Of a DNA stretch of 11,031 nucleotides, positions 1 to 7,570 are shown piece by piece (the first letter of the stretch is position 1; the number at the start of each line of letters is the position of its first letter). Position numbers and translations under genes: made by a program. The stretch is from Tangfeifania sp. (GTDB lineage: Bacteria; Bacteroidota; Bacteroidia; Bacteroidales; Prolixibacteraceae). The stretch covers positions 1-11,031 of the forward strand of contig JAGYMR010000074.1 in the NCBI GenBank assembly GCA_018400515.1. The letters run 5' to 3'. The notes under the pieces are model-generated. The model worked only from the letters and a program-made list of their open reading frames with translations. It did not search any database and was not told the origin of the DNA.

Positions 1-218
1 CCACAAGTGTAAAACTGCGTGAAACGGAGCCCCTGATCCGCTAGTCTGTCAATATGGGGGGTTTGTATTTCACTGCCATAACACCCCAGGTCCGAATAGC
101 CGAGATCATCGGCCATGATCACTACAATATTGGGTTTTTCTGCCTGTGCCCAGGCAGCGGAGGAGGCCAGAAGAAAAACCCCCGGCACCACTTTTTGAAA
201 CAATTTGTTAAAATTCAT
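1..218 (-). CDS. Sulfatase E, S1 family, N-terminal fragment (continues past left edge)
   Basis: This is the first 72 codons of a secreted sulfatase whose remainder lies beyond the left edge. The start ATG (218-216) opens a signal peptide with a lysine-containing n-region (MNFNKLFQK), a hydrophobic core ([10 protein letters not shown]) and a plausible signal peptidase I site at A-x-A near residues 24-26. The typical sulfatase opening follows: [16 protein letters not shown], whose paired aspartates are the family's usual calcium ligands, then [11 protein letters not shown]. The window ends just before the expected C-x-P-x-R active-site motif, so the nucleophile cannot be checked. The gene lies 17 bp downstream of sulfatase D and is very probably co-transcribed with it. 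No Shine-Dalgarno sequence precedes the start, which is common in Bacteroidota. Sulfatase membership is near certain; substrate is unknown. Confidence 0.9.
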   Translation of the reverse strand, partial: MNFNKLFQKVVPGVFLLASSAAWAQAEKPNIVVIMADDLGYSDLGCYGSEIQTPHIDRLADQGLRFTQFYTC

Positions 219-235
219 AGTATCTTATTTTTGCG

Positions 236-1630
236 TTAGTTTCGGTCGTAATGGGTTCCCGGGATCAGCCTGGCTTCCCACTCCTTCAGGAATGATTCGT
301 GCTGCGCCACAATTTCCTGGTATTCCGGGTTGGTTGCCAGGTTTTCTGTTTCCCAGGGGTCTTTCTCCATATCGAAAAGAAGGCGCGGTTTTTTGTCTTT
401 GAACAGGTGTCCTTTTCCCGGGATAAAGGCCGAAGGTTCGCCGGTGGCTTTCAACACAAAATGTTTATCTTCGGTAGCCGGCAACCCGGAGGTTTCGTAG
501 AATTTGACAAATTTATACCGTTGCGAACGGATGATCCTGCCGGTAGTCCTGAATTCGGCATAGACATGATCCCGCCATTGGATCCCCTTTTCCCCTTCAA
601 GGACAGGGCGCAAACTAAGACCGCGCTGGTCCGGCGGGGCAGGAATCCCGGCATAATCACAAACGGTGCTCATGATATCCACCCCGCTTACCAGATGTTC
701 GGTATCGATGCCTTGTTGAACCATTCCCGGGGCGTAGACCAGGAAGGGCACTTTCAATGCCTCTTCATAAGGGAACCATTTCTGGACCAGGGAATGCCTT
801 CCGGCACCATCCCCGTGATCGGCCGTGAAGATCACCAGGGTATTATCATCGCGGGAATCAACAGCATCCATGACCCGCCCGACATCTGCATCCAGCTTTT
901 CGATCATCCGGAAGTAATCGTACCGGTAATTTTTCCAGGCCGCATCGTCAAATTTTTTCCGGCCCAGCCTGAAAGGTTCTTTAAAGTTACTGTGTTGATT
1001 AGGCGGCAAATCGGGTAATTCATCTTCAGGAATGGAGAATTGGTTTTCATCGGGAACCTGGGTGCTGTTATTCCAGAAGCAAATGTCATGCGGGTTCATA
1101 AATCCAAGAACCAGCAGAAAGGGATGTTCCTCCCGGTAGTTTTCAATAAAAGCAGCACCTGAGGCCGAAACTTCATAGTCTGCAATATCCCCCGTTCCCA
1201 GACTGGAGCCCGGAAGGGTATTAAAGCCGGGGATTTTCCGCGGGCCATCCAGTGCCGGATAATTCCATTTTCCCCCGGCATGCCATTTCCCGCAATACCA
1301 GCGCTCATAATCTGAATTTTCCGTGAACCACTGGCCCATATTGGGTACATTCCGGTCGATACCGATGTTGTTGTAAACCAGTCCCGTTTCAATCGTCATC
1401 CTTCCGGTGAAAATGCTGCTTCTTGCCGGGGAACAGACGGGGTTGGTGCTGTGCGACTGGGTAAAAAACATGCCTTTCTCCAACATCCGGTCAAGATTGG
1501 GGGTTTTCAGCCAGTGGGTGCCGTAGGCTTTGTCCTTAAAAATGGTTTTCAGCGATGACAAGGTATCGATGGATTGCTGGTCGCTGACAATGATCAAAAT
1601 ATTTGGTCGTTTCTTATTATTCCGGTTCAT
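236..1630 (-). CDS. Sulfatase D, S1 family, without signal peptide
   Basis: A complete 464-residue sulfatase of normal family length. Visible active-site elements are SDQQ (residues 16-19, metal binding), the signature CSPARSSIFTGR with the formylglycine cysteine at C66, GKWH (K115, H117), NPHD (H181), ADHGD (D271, H272) and K284. A C-terminal subdomain ends with the usual LLFDMEKDPWETENLA segment. The protein begins MNRNNKKRPNILIIVSDQQ, so the catalytic fold starts at once with no signal peptide. An in-frame TAA lies one codon before the ATG, which rules out an N-terminal extension in this frame. It is therefore predicted to be cytoplasmic, unlike its neighbours, and might act on small imported sulfated sugars. 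It is followed after 17 bp by sulfatase E. The substrate cannot be read from the sequence. Confidence 0.93.
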   Translation of the reverse strand: MNRNNKKRPNILIIVSDQQSIDTLSSLKTIFKDKAYGTHWLKTPNLDRMLEKGMFFTQSHSTNPVCSPARSSIFTGRMTIETGLVYNNIGIDRNVPNMGQWFTENSDYERWYCGKWHAGGKWNYPALDGPRKIPGFNTLPGSSLGTGDIADYEVSASGAAFIENYREEHPFLLVLGFMNPHDICFWNNSTQVPDENQFSIPEDELPDLPPNQHSNFKEPFRLGRKKFDDAAWKNYRYDYFRMIEKLDADVGRVMDAVDSRDDNTLVIFTADHGDGAGRHSLVQKWFPYEEALKVPFLVYAPGMVQQGIDTEHLVSGVDIMSTVCDYAGIPAPPDQRGLSLRPVLEGEKGIQWRDHVYAEFRTTGRIIRSQRYKFVKFYETSGLPATEDKHFVLKATGEPSAFIPGKGHLFKDKKPRLLFDMEKDPWETENLATNPEYQEIVAQHESFLKEWEARLIPGTHYDRN

Positions 1631-1793
1631 TCGTTAAATCGTATTTGATTGTAAAAAAAACGGGATGCATTCAGAAACCCCTCCGTTATTGCCTCAATGT
1701 ATTTACTCATTTTTGATTGATTAGAATAAAATAATATGGGCCCGTGTCCGTTTTACATTGGTTCCCTTTTGAGGGGCCCTCCGACAAAATAGC
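1631..1793. other. Intergenic segment ahead of sulfatase D
   Basis: About 160 bp separate the end of the broken Tat-like gene from sulfatase D. The part nearest sulfatase D is AT-rich and could hold a promoter, but I find no convincing Bacteroidota -33/-7 pair (TTTG, TAnnTTTG) on the minus strand. A 27-codon minus-strand ORF (1710-1627) overlaps the sulfatase start as ATGA. I do not treat it as a gene because it has no recognisable motif. Confidence 0.4.
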
Positions 1794-2670
1794 TCAGTTG
1801 TTTTTTGGGTTCATCTCATCCAGGATGTAAATCTCTGTTCCCGAGACAACAAACAGCAGTGCATTGGTGAAGCAATGAGCCAGTATGGCCGTGGGAATAA
1901 GGCCCGGACCGGTATGCTGGAGGGCGCAAAGTGGCAGATTTTTGTTTTTATGGCAATAAGAGCATCTTTCTGGAAACGGGATCCGGTGTTCATCAAAACT
2001 TTCATCTCATCGATCCAGCTGAAGGAAAATTCTATTTCTTTTCAGTTCAGGAAACAGGGCCCAGTGGCTCCATTTAAGCAAGGGCGGCGCTTTCAGGGGC
2101 TTATGAATTGTTCTCTTTTCGCTTCGGATCAGGAGCGATTATTTTCGATGGCAGCGGCCCTCTTTCTGTTCAGGGTGCGCCCGAAAGCCGGGGCATCAAA
2201 TGATCGCCGTTTTGGTGGTCCATGACCAGTTGACCGGTGTCAGAAGCGCATCTTTTCCGGTGTTCGCTTTTCAGGTGATAAAACTTTCAGCCCAGAGGCC
2301 CGGGCATTTCTTTCAATAATGCATTCGATGTGGTTGTTGCTATTTTGGGTATCCATGAGTACTGGACCCTTCCTCCCTTCTGAAATGGTCATAGCCCAGG
2401 GAAAAAAGGGAATAGCGGGCATCAACGATCTGCCTGGCCGGTAAGGAATTCCGGGACCGTCAGCCCCTCCAGCGATGGATAAAATTTGTTTAAGCTGAAA
2501 TGATCCTGGCCTTTTGTCACTTTCATTCCGGCGGGTCCGGTCAGAAGGGCCGGCCGGAAGGATACCAGGGTACCGCGCTCAGCACCGACAGCATTTTCTA
2601 GAAAATCACGCCTGCTTTTCGGGGAAGCAGTGTAGTGCCGGTTCCTGTTTTGAAATATGGGTTCTCTCAT
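1794..2670 (-). pseudogene. Frameshifted gene, unrecognised product with twin-arginine-like N-terminus
   Basis: The segment appears to be one gene of about 290 codons whose frame is interrupted repeatedly. The first 82 codons (2670-2425) are open and contain SRRDFLENAVGA near residues 19-30. This resembles the S-R-R-x-F-L twin-arginine motif followed by an alanine-rich stretch. The sense then moves between frames: RQIVDARYSLFSLGYDHF, then SNNHIECIIERNARASGLKV down to about 2240, then several short pieces, and a plausible tail GLIPTAILAHCFTNALLF...EIYILDEMNPKNN ending at TGA 1796-1794. I could not reconstruct the middle (about 2000-2240) and do not recognise the family. It sits between sulfatases C and D on the same strand, so it likely belonged to the same operon. 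It may be a true pseudogene or a sequencing artefact. The Tat-like reading is moderately supported; the product is unknown. Confidence 0.5.
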
Positions 2671-2783
2671 CTGTTTTAGGTTCTTATCTGTTTTTTATTT
2701 TCAGCAGTAAAAGAGGTGGTTTTAGACGAAAGCCATGGACAGCATAGTGTCCTCATTGGCCTTCCAAATTTTGAGATTCATAA
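2671..2783. other. Short gap between two broken genes
   Basis: About 110 bp lie between the repaired stop of sulfatase C (2786-2784) and the start of the Tat-like gene. A 19-codon minus-strand ORF begins at 2781 but has no recognisable content. I see no terminator or convincing promoter. Because the flanking genes are frame-damaged, the exact sequence here should be read with caution. Confidence 0.4.
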
Positions 2784-4222
2784 TTACTTGTTATTTATTT
2801 GGTTTACCTGGATGGAGTCATCCATGTCCCATGAATAATTCCACACTTTCATGTATTCTTTCCCTTCCAGGAATTCATCCCCGCCGGCGGAGCATTTTTT
2901 GCAGTTTCTCTTCCAGTTCAGCCTGAAGCGCTTTGTATCCGGATTGTTTGCAGAGGTTATTCAGCTGGTACGGGTCCTTTTCATTGTCAAGGCAGGATCC
3001 AGGGGCCGTTAAGATCCCTTGGCATAGGTATACCTTCGGTGTGCGGATCCCGGTGTCTCTGTCCCCCTGTTTTATACGACCATTGATGAAACGGCACCGG
3101 GCAGGCTATGAATGCCCGTCCACTCTGCAAATTTTCTGTGCCAAGCAGTTCGCCGGACCAGTCGATGCCTTCTACTGGAGGAGGGGATTTCAAGGTTGCT
3201 CAGTGAAAGCAGCTGCATGATATCGGGAAAGGAGAAGACTTTGTTTTCTCTTTTCCCGGCTTAAGTTTACCGGGATACTTCAGCATGAACGGAATGGCAA
3301 TGGACTCCTTCCCAGGGTTGTTGTTTTTTGACAGAACCGTGCGACCCCAGCATAATGCCATGGTCGGAGGTATCACAAAATGGTGCTTGTTCTCTTATTC
3401 CGCTTCACGGATAGCCTTCGCAAGTTGTTCCACACATTGGTCAAGGCTGTTATATGCGCATAATACCCCGGGATCCATTCCGTGGCTTTTTCGGAAAATG
3501 CTTCAGGACATTGGCTGGAGTTGATGTCCATATCCCGGTAAATGGCTTTTATATTCTTCGGGAGCTGTTTGATAGGGCGCATGGGGCGGTCCCCACGAGA
3601 GGAACAGAACAAAGGGATCTTCCTTGTGATTGTGAATATAGTTGATGGCCTCTTCTGTTTGTGCAATGGCATCGTATTCTTCCCATTTATGTTTGTTGTT
3701 ATCTTCATCGAAATAGAAGGAGTTGTTGTAATCGTGGGTACATTCATGCACTTTCCAGAAGTCGAATCCCTGTCGCCGGTGTTTGGGAACTGGTTTTTTC
3801 CGACCTTCCCACACCGGGGTATTGTGATCGTGTCCGTTGATGTGCCATTTACCGATGTAACCGGTCTGGTACCCGTTTGCTTTGTATACTTCGGCGATGC
3901 AGTGGGCATCGGTGGCCAGGGGTTTGTCGTTATAAAATAACCCGTGGGTCAGTGGGTACTGCCCGGTCATTAATGAAGCCCGGGCCGGGGTACAAACGGG
4001 AATGTTTGAGATGGCATTGTTGAAGACCACAGCCTCCTGAGCCAGCTGGTCGAGGGCCGGTGTTTTTACTTGCTCGTTTCCGGTAAATCCCAGGTCCTGG
4101 GCACGCCACTGGTCGGCAAAAACAAACACCACGTTGGGTTTTTCATCTTCATTCGTTGTGCAGGAGAAAAATGACAAGGCTCCGGCAGCTAACAGGACAT
4201 GCGATAATTTTAATGAGTCCAT
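2784..4222 (-). pseudogene. Sulfatase C, S1 family lipoprotein, multiply frameshifted
   Basis: Codons 1-225 are intact. They hold a lipoprotein signal (LSFFSC, lipidated cysteine at C21), the metal-binding segment FADQW (36-40), the signature CTPARASLMTGQ with C77, GKWH (K125, H127) and GPPHAP (H214). The frame breaks at a T-run at 3547-3550 and then shifts many times, but the sense is recoverable across frames: PEAFSEKATEWIPGYYAHI, DQCVEQLAKAIRE, SDHGIMLGSHGSVKKQQPW (metal-binding D and H, and a lysine), ESIAIPFMLKYPGK, VFSFPDIMQLLSLSNLEIP, VEGIDWSGELL, NEKDPYQLNNL and GDEFLEGKEYMKVWNYSWD. The repaired product is about 480 residues, normal for the family. As written, translation ends at codon 239 (3505-3503), before the second metal site, giving an inactive fragment. 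The gene starts 34 bp after the GH106 gene, implying co-transcription. Acidic residues just after C21 (NEDE) hint at surface display. Confidence 0.85.
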
Positions 4223-4256
4223 GATTTAAGTTGTTTTGTGATTTTTTTGATTTGTT

Positions 4257-7200
4257 TCATTCAGGGTATTCCAGGGTTACCGGTCCCAGAAGCCCTGAGG
4301 GCTGCAATTCCTCCCCGGCTTTTACGTCATCGACGTAGGTCCAGGTATAGCGTTCCGCTTCGGGAAGTGACTTATCGCGCACCATGCGGTTGCGCCAAAG
4401 GTTGACTACATCCACCTCGAGGGTGTTTTCTCCTGCTTTCAGATACCTGCTGATATTCAGCCGGTAAGGGGCGATCCATACACCGCCCGTTTCTTTTCCG
4501 TTCAGGCGGACTTCTGCCATGACCTCCACATTTCCCAGGTTCAGGTAAACCTCGCGGTCCCCGGGAATTTCATCTATATTGAAGGTTGTCTGGTAGGTAG
4601 CCCCGCCCGAATAATATTTCACTTCGGGATTGGAGGAAAACCTCCAGTCTTTTAATGAATTCATTGTTATTGGATTTTCGGGGCCGATGGATTTATTGTG
4701 AAATTCAACCTGCCATTCCTTGTGCAATGTTTTCAGCGTTTTCATTTCCGGGAAGTTGTTTTCAAATCCGGGGGCGATGTGCCGGCCCGATTGATTGGAG
4801 AAAACGACAAAACAGCTTTGAAGGGGGTTCAACTGCAGGGGCACGGTTGTTCTCCCTCCGGCATCATTAAATTCATTTAACCTGCGTATCTCTCCGGAGA
4901 CAGGGTCCCAAAGCTGGGGTTTAAGTCCGCTGACCCTGAAAGAGGGCGCCAACCGGATTTTTCTATTTTGTTGGTTGGTCAGGAAATAGACCTCTTTTCC
5001 GGGGAGGGTCCGGTGAGTCCAGAGCACCGGAATTTCTTTGCCCATTTCAACATCTTTTTCCAGGGATAACCGTTGGAGGGCCTGCGGAAGATCCATGCCA
5101 TCGAAGACCATTCCCTGACCGTACGGACGGGTATATGCCTGCTGATTCCTGTCAGGAATCCACAGCCGCGCGGCCATCTCCCGCACTTTTTCATCGCAGG
5201 CGGGATAACCCTCCAGGCTGGGGGAGTGTTCTGGCGGAGGTCCCAGGATCTTTCCCCCATTTTTTACAAGCTCCTCAATTTTTGCCAGCACCTCGGGGCG
5301 CATGGTTTTGAGTTGGGGGAGTACCATCAGGTGATAACTCATGCCACCGGGAAGGGTGAGTTTCCCGTCTTTAACTGAAAGGCGGTTCAGGATCACTTCC
5401 GCGTTGATAAAGTCGAACGCATATCCTCCGGGAAGTTCCGGAATTTGGCTGCCGGTCATTATGGGTGCATCCTCGCCAATGAAGTAGCACACATCAGCGG
5501 CATAGGAACCCTGTTGCAAAAGAAGCTGGCAGCGCCGGATGTAGTCCGTCCAGCTGGAAGCCTGGCTGAACCAGGTGTTGTGGCGGTTGATCTCGGTTCC
5601 GTACCAGGCATTAACACCCGGTTTCCGGGTATCATCCGGCTGGTGGATAAACAAGCAGAGCACATAATGATTGATCCCTTCCGTAAAGCTCCAGTCGCCC
5701 CGTTTTTTCAACAGCGCCGGGTGCCTCAGGAAGGCCTGGGCGGAAGAGGTAAATGCCTCTGCATACACGACCGGTTTTCCGTATATGTGCGCAGCCGATG
5801 AGGCGGCTTTACATTCGATATTGCCCAGCGAGCCTTCGTTCCAGAACTCTCCGCCCACCAGGTCCGACTGTCCCCCATACATCAGGAATTCCGATGCAAA
5901 GCCCCAGTGTCCGTAATTTTCGAGCCACAGCTGCATGTTATTTTCATTGCAGATCGTTTTCAATCCACCAACGTATTCATGAGCGATATCATCGGCCACG
6001 GCCCGGCGTAGGTCCCAGAGAAAGCGTTCTGATTCGGTCACGCTTCCTACGATGCGCCCCGTTAAAACCGGCAGGTAGGGGATGGGATCGTACCCGTACT
6101 TTTCCATGAATGTTTCCCTGTACCCGTCGGTCCAGTTTTGGGAGCCCACCTCATAGCTGTCACTGATGAGGTACTTCAAAGCTTCGCGGTTCTCTTCCGG
6201 GATCCGTTTTAGCAGTTCCCCGGCAAATTGGTCAAAGTGATAACGCACTTTTGCTTCGTTCATTTTATCCACTTCAAATCCAACTCCCTGGGGGGCGGCA
6301 GGATGGTTTTCCACGCCTGTCGGTGTCATTCCCATGCGGAGGATGGTCCAGTTGCCTTCAGGAACCTCCCAGTCGAGGCGTCCATTTTCCTGCATTTCAG
6401 CAGAGATGTCCTGTATCTCCTTCTCCTGCACGGTCAATTCCGGCGGCACCGGAAAAGGTTGTTCCTCCCAGCTGTAACTATTCCATTCCGGCAGGGGGGT
6501 GGGGTGCATTTTTCCCAGTTGTTTTTCGACAAATTTTTCGAGCAGAGCCTGCTCTGAAACGACAATCTCTGACAGCCCGGCAGGTTGAACACTGCCTGCA
6601 ATGTTTTCCAGCACCAGGGTAAATTTTGAGGATTGAACCCCCGGAAGTGCCAATGCCAGTGGATCATCCACCATGGGGCCCACGGTTTTTTGAAAATTGC
6701 TCCGGTCGAACAGGAACGTACGGATAAGGGAGTCCCTGCCGTTCAGGCGGGCGTATAGCCGGGCATTGGCTCTGATGGGCGTTTCCGGATAAAGCAGCAG
6801 GCTGTTGGCCCGGATCTTTTCGGGAAAATCCAGTTCTGCGATGCATTTCTTCACTTCAGGGGGCAGCAGGATTCCCGTTGAAGGATCGCCATCGGCCAGT
6901 TTGGTCGATGAGGGAAGCGAAGGCGTGGTTTTAATGCGCACGTTTTTTGCGGCCGTCCTATCTTTCTCCGGGGTGCCCGCAGGAAAGGCCAGGACTTTCA
7001 AATCCTGGAACAACGAATCGGGGCGGGGAAGTGTAATGGAAATATTTCCAGGTCCTGCAACGTTTGTTTCCGACCAGGTGATAAAGCGCATGGCCTTATC
7101 GCCGGTTATCCAGGGGCCTCCGCTCTGGCTCCAGCCCGGACAGTTAAAAATGCCAATATCAATGCCGATCCGTTTCCCTTCATTGACCAGGTGGACCATG

Positions 7201-7496
7201 CATTCCCACCACTCCTCACTGAACAGGGGAACCCGCCCGTCTTCCCCGGTATGATTCACATTCCCCAGAAAGGCCGTTCCGATGCCGGCCGCTTTCATGG
7301 CAAGCAGGTCTTTGGTGATGCCCTCTTTGGAAATATCATCATTGACCCAGTAGTAATAGCACCAGGGATCTTCCACTGTTTCAGGAAGAGTTGAAAATTT
7401 TTGGGCCAGTTCGTTGGTTTGGTTGCTGCATGAACTGAAAAGCAAAAATGTAAAAAGCAGGGGAATTAGTGGTTTCATAAGTGTCAGATGATCCAT
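4257..7496 (-). CDS. GH106-type alpha-L-rhamnosidase, lipoprotein
   Basis: A 1079-residue enzyme predicted to release terminal alpha-L-rhamnose. A lipoprotein signal ends at C23 (LLFSSC). The GH106 opening follows: YYYWVNDD (47-54), GITKDLLAMKAAGIG (59-73) and PGWSQSGGPW (120-129). Other conserved blocks are SDSYEVGSQNWTDGY (445-459), YGYDPIPYLP (467-476), KPVVYAEAFTSS (574-585) and an HQPDD segment (618-622). E449 and E580 are acidic candidates for catalysis or calcium binding, but I cannot assign their roles. Residues about 925-1079 form a GH2-like sugar-binding beta-sandwich (LNLGNVEVMAEVRLNGKE, ENTLEVDVVNLWRN). Length fits the family. Start 7496 is chosen because GGGAG lies about 12 nt upstream; the in-frame ATG at 7478 (MKPLIPLLF) gives a more typical signal peptide and is a real alternative. 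Sulfatases flank it on both sides. Family confidence is high; the exact glycan is inferred. Confidence 0.92.
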   Translation of the reverse strand: MDHLTLMKPLIPLLFTFLLFSSCSNQTNELAQKFSTLPETVEDPWCYYYWVNDDISKEGITKDLLAMKAAGIGTAFLGNVNHTGEDGRVPLFSEEWWECMVHLVNEGKRIGIDIGIFNCPGWSQSGGPWITGDKAMRFITWSETNVAGPGNISITLPRPDSLFQDLKVLAFPAGTPEKDRTAAKNVRIKTTPSLPSSTKLADGDPSTGILLPPEVKKCIAELDFPEKIRANSLLLYPETPIRANARLYARLNGRDSLIRTFLFDRSNFQKTVGPMVDDPLALALPGVQSSKFTLVLENIAGSVQPAGLSEIVVSEQALLEKFVEKQLGKMHPTPLPEWNSYSWEEQPFPVPPELTVQEKEIQDISAEMQENGRLDWEVPEGNWTILRMGMTPTGVENHPAAPQGVGFEVDKMNEAKVRYHFDQFAGELLKRIPEENREALKYLISDSYEVGSQNWTDGYRETFMEKYGYDPIPYLPVLTGRIVGSVTESERFLWDLRRAVADDIAHEYVGGLKTICNENNMQLWLENYGHWGFASEFLMYGGQSDLVGGEFWNEGSLGNIECKAASSAAHIYGKPVVYAEAFTSSAQAFLRHPALLKKRGDWSFTEGINHYVLCLFIHQPDDTRKPGVNAWYGTEINRHNTWFSQASSWTDYIRRCQLLLQQGSYAADVCYFIGEDAPIMTGSQIPELPGGYAFDFINAEVILNRLSVKDGKLTLPGGMSYHLMVLPQLKTMRPEVLAKIEELVKNGGKILGPPPEHSPSLEGYPACDEKVREMAARLWIPDRNQQAYTRPYGQGMVFDGMDLPQALQRLSLEKDVEMGKEIPVLWTHRTLPGKEVYFLTNQQNRKIRLAPSFRVSGLKPQLWDPVSGEIRRLNEFNDAGGRTTVPLQLNPLQSCFVVFSNQSGRHIAPGFENNFPEMKTLKTLHKEWQVEFHNKSIGPENPITMNSLKDWRFSSNPEVKYYSGGATYQTTFNIDEIPGDREVYLNLGNVEVMAEVRLNGKETGGVWIAPYRLNISRYLKAGENTLEVDVVNLWRNRMVRDKSLPEAERYTWTYVDDVKAGEELQPSGLLGPVTLEYPE

Positions 7497-7505
7497 TTAA
7501 GCCAC

Positions 7506-7530
7506 TTTCTCCCGGTAAAAACGGGAGAAA
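7506..7530 (-). promoter_or_regulatory. Perfect 9-bp hairpin just upstream of GH106
   Basis: The arms 7506-7514 and 7522-7530 are perfectly complementary (TTTCTCCCG / CGGGAGAAA) around a 7-nt loop. There is no T-run on the 3' side on either strand, so it is not a classical intrinsic terminator. In the minus-strand transcript the 3' arm carries GGGAG, the only Shine-Dalgarno-like sequence near the GH106 start at 7496, so folding could mask it. It may instead be an mRNA-stabilising element between sulfatase B and GH106. Function is inference. Confidence 0.5.
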
Positions 7531-7570
7531 ACGGCCGGTATTTAATGCGAAGCGATCCTCCGGAGGCTGG

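Noticed and set aside
299..1018. Plus-strand ORF of 239 codons opposite sulfatase D
   Set aside because: It is a shadow of the clearly identified minus-strand sulfatase, with no recognisable domain.
1627..1710. 27-codon minus-strand ORF overlapping the sulfatase D start as ATGA
   Set aside because: Translational coupling is conceivable, but the peptide has no motif and a short ORF of this size is expected by chance.
1875..2225. Plus-strand ORF of 116 codons within the frame-damaged block
   Set aside because: The composition looks like a reverse-frame reading of the broken minus-strand gene, and no domain or leader is recognisable.
1794..3552. Programmed frameshifting or a recoding system
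   Set aside because: There are far too many shifts in both directions, mostly in ordinary short runs, and there is no slippery-site plus pseudoknot pattern.
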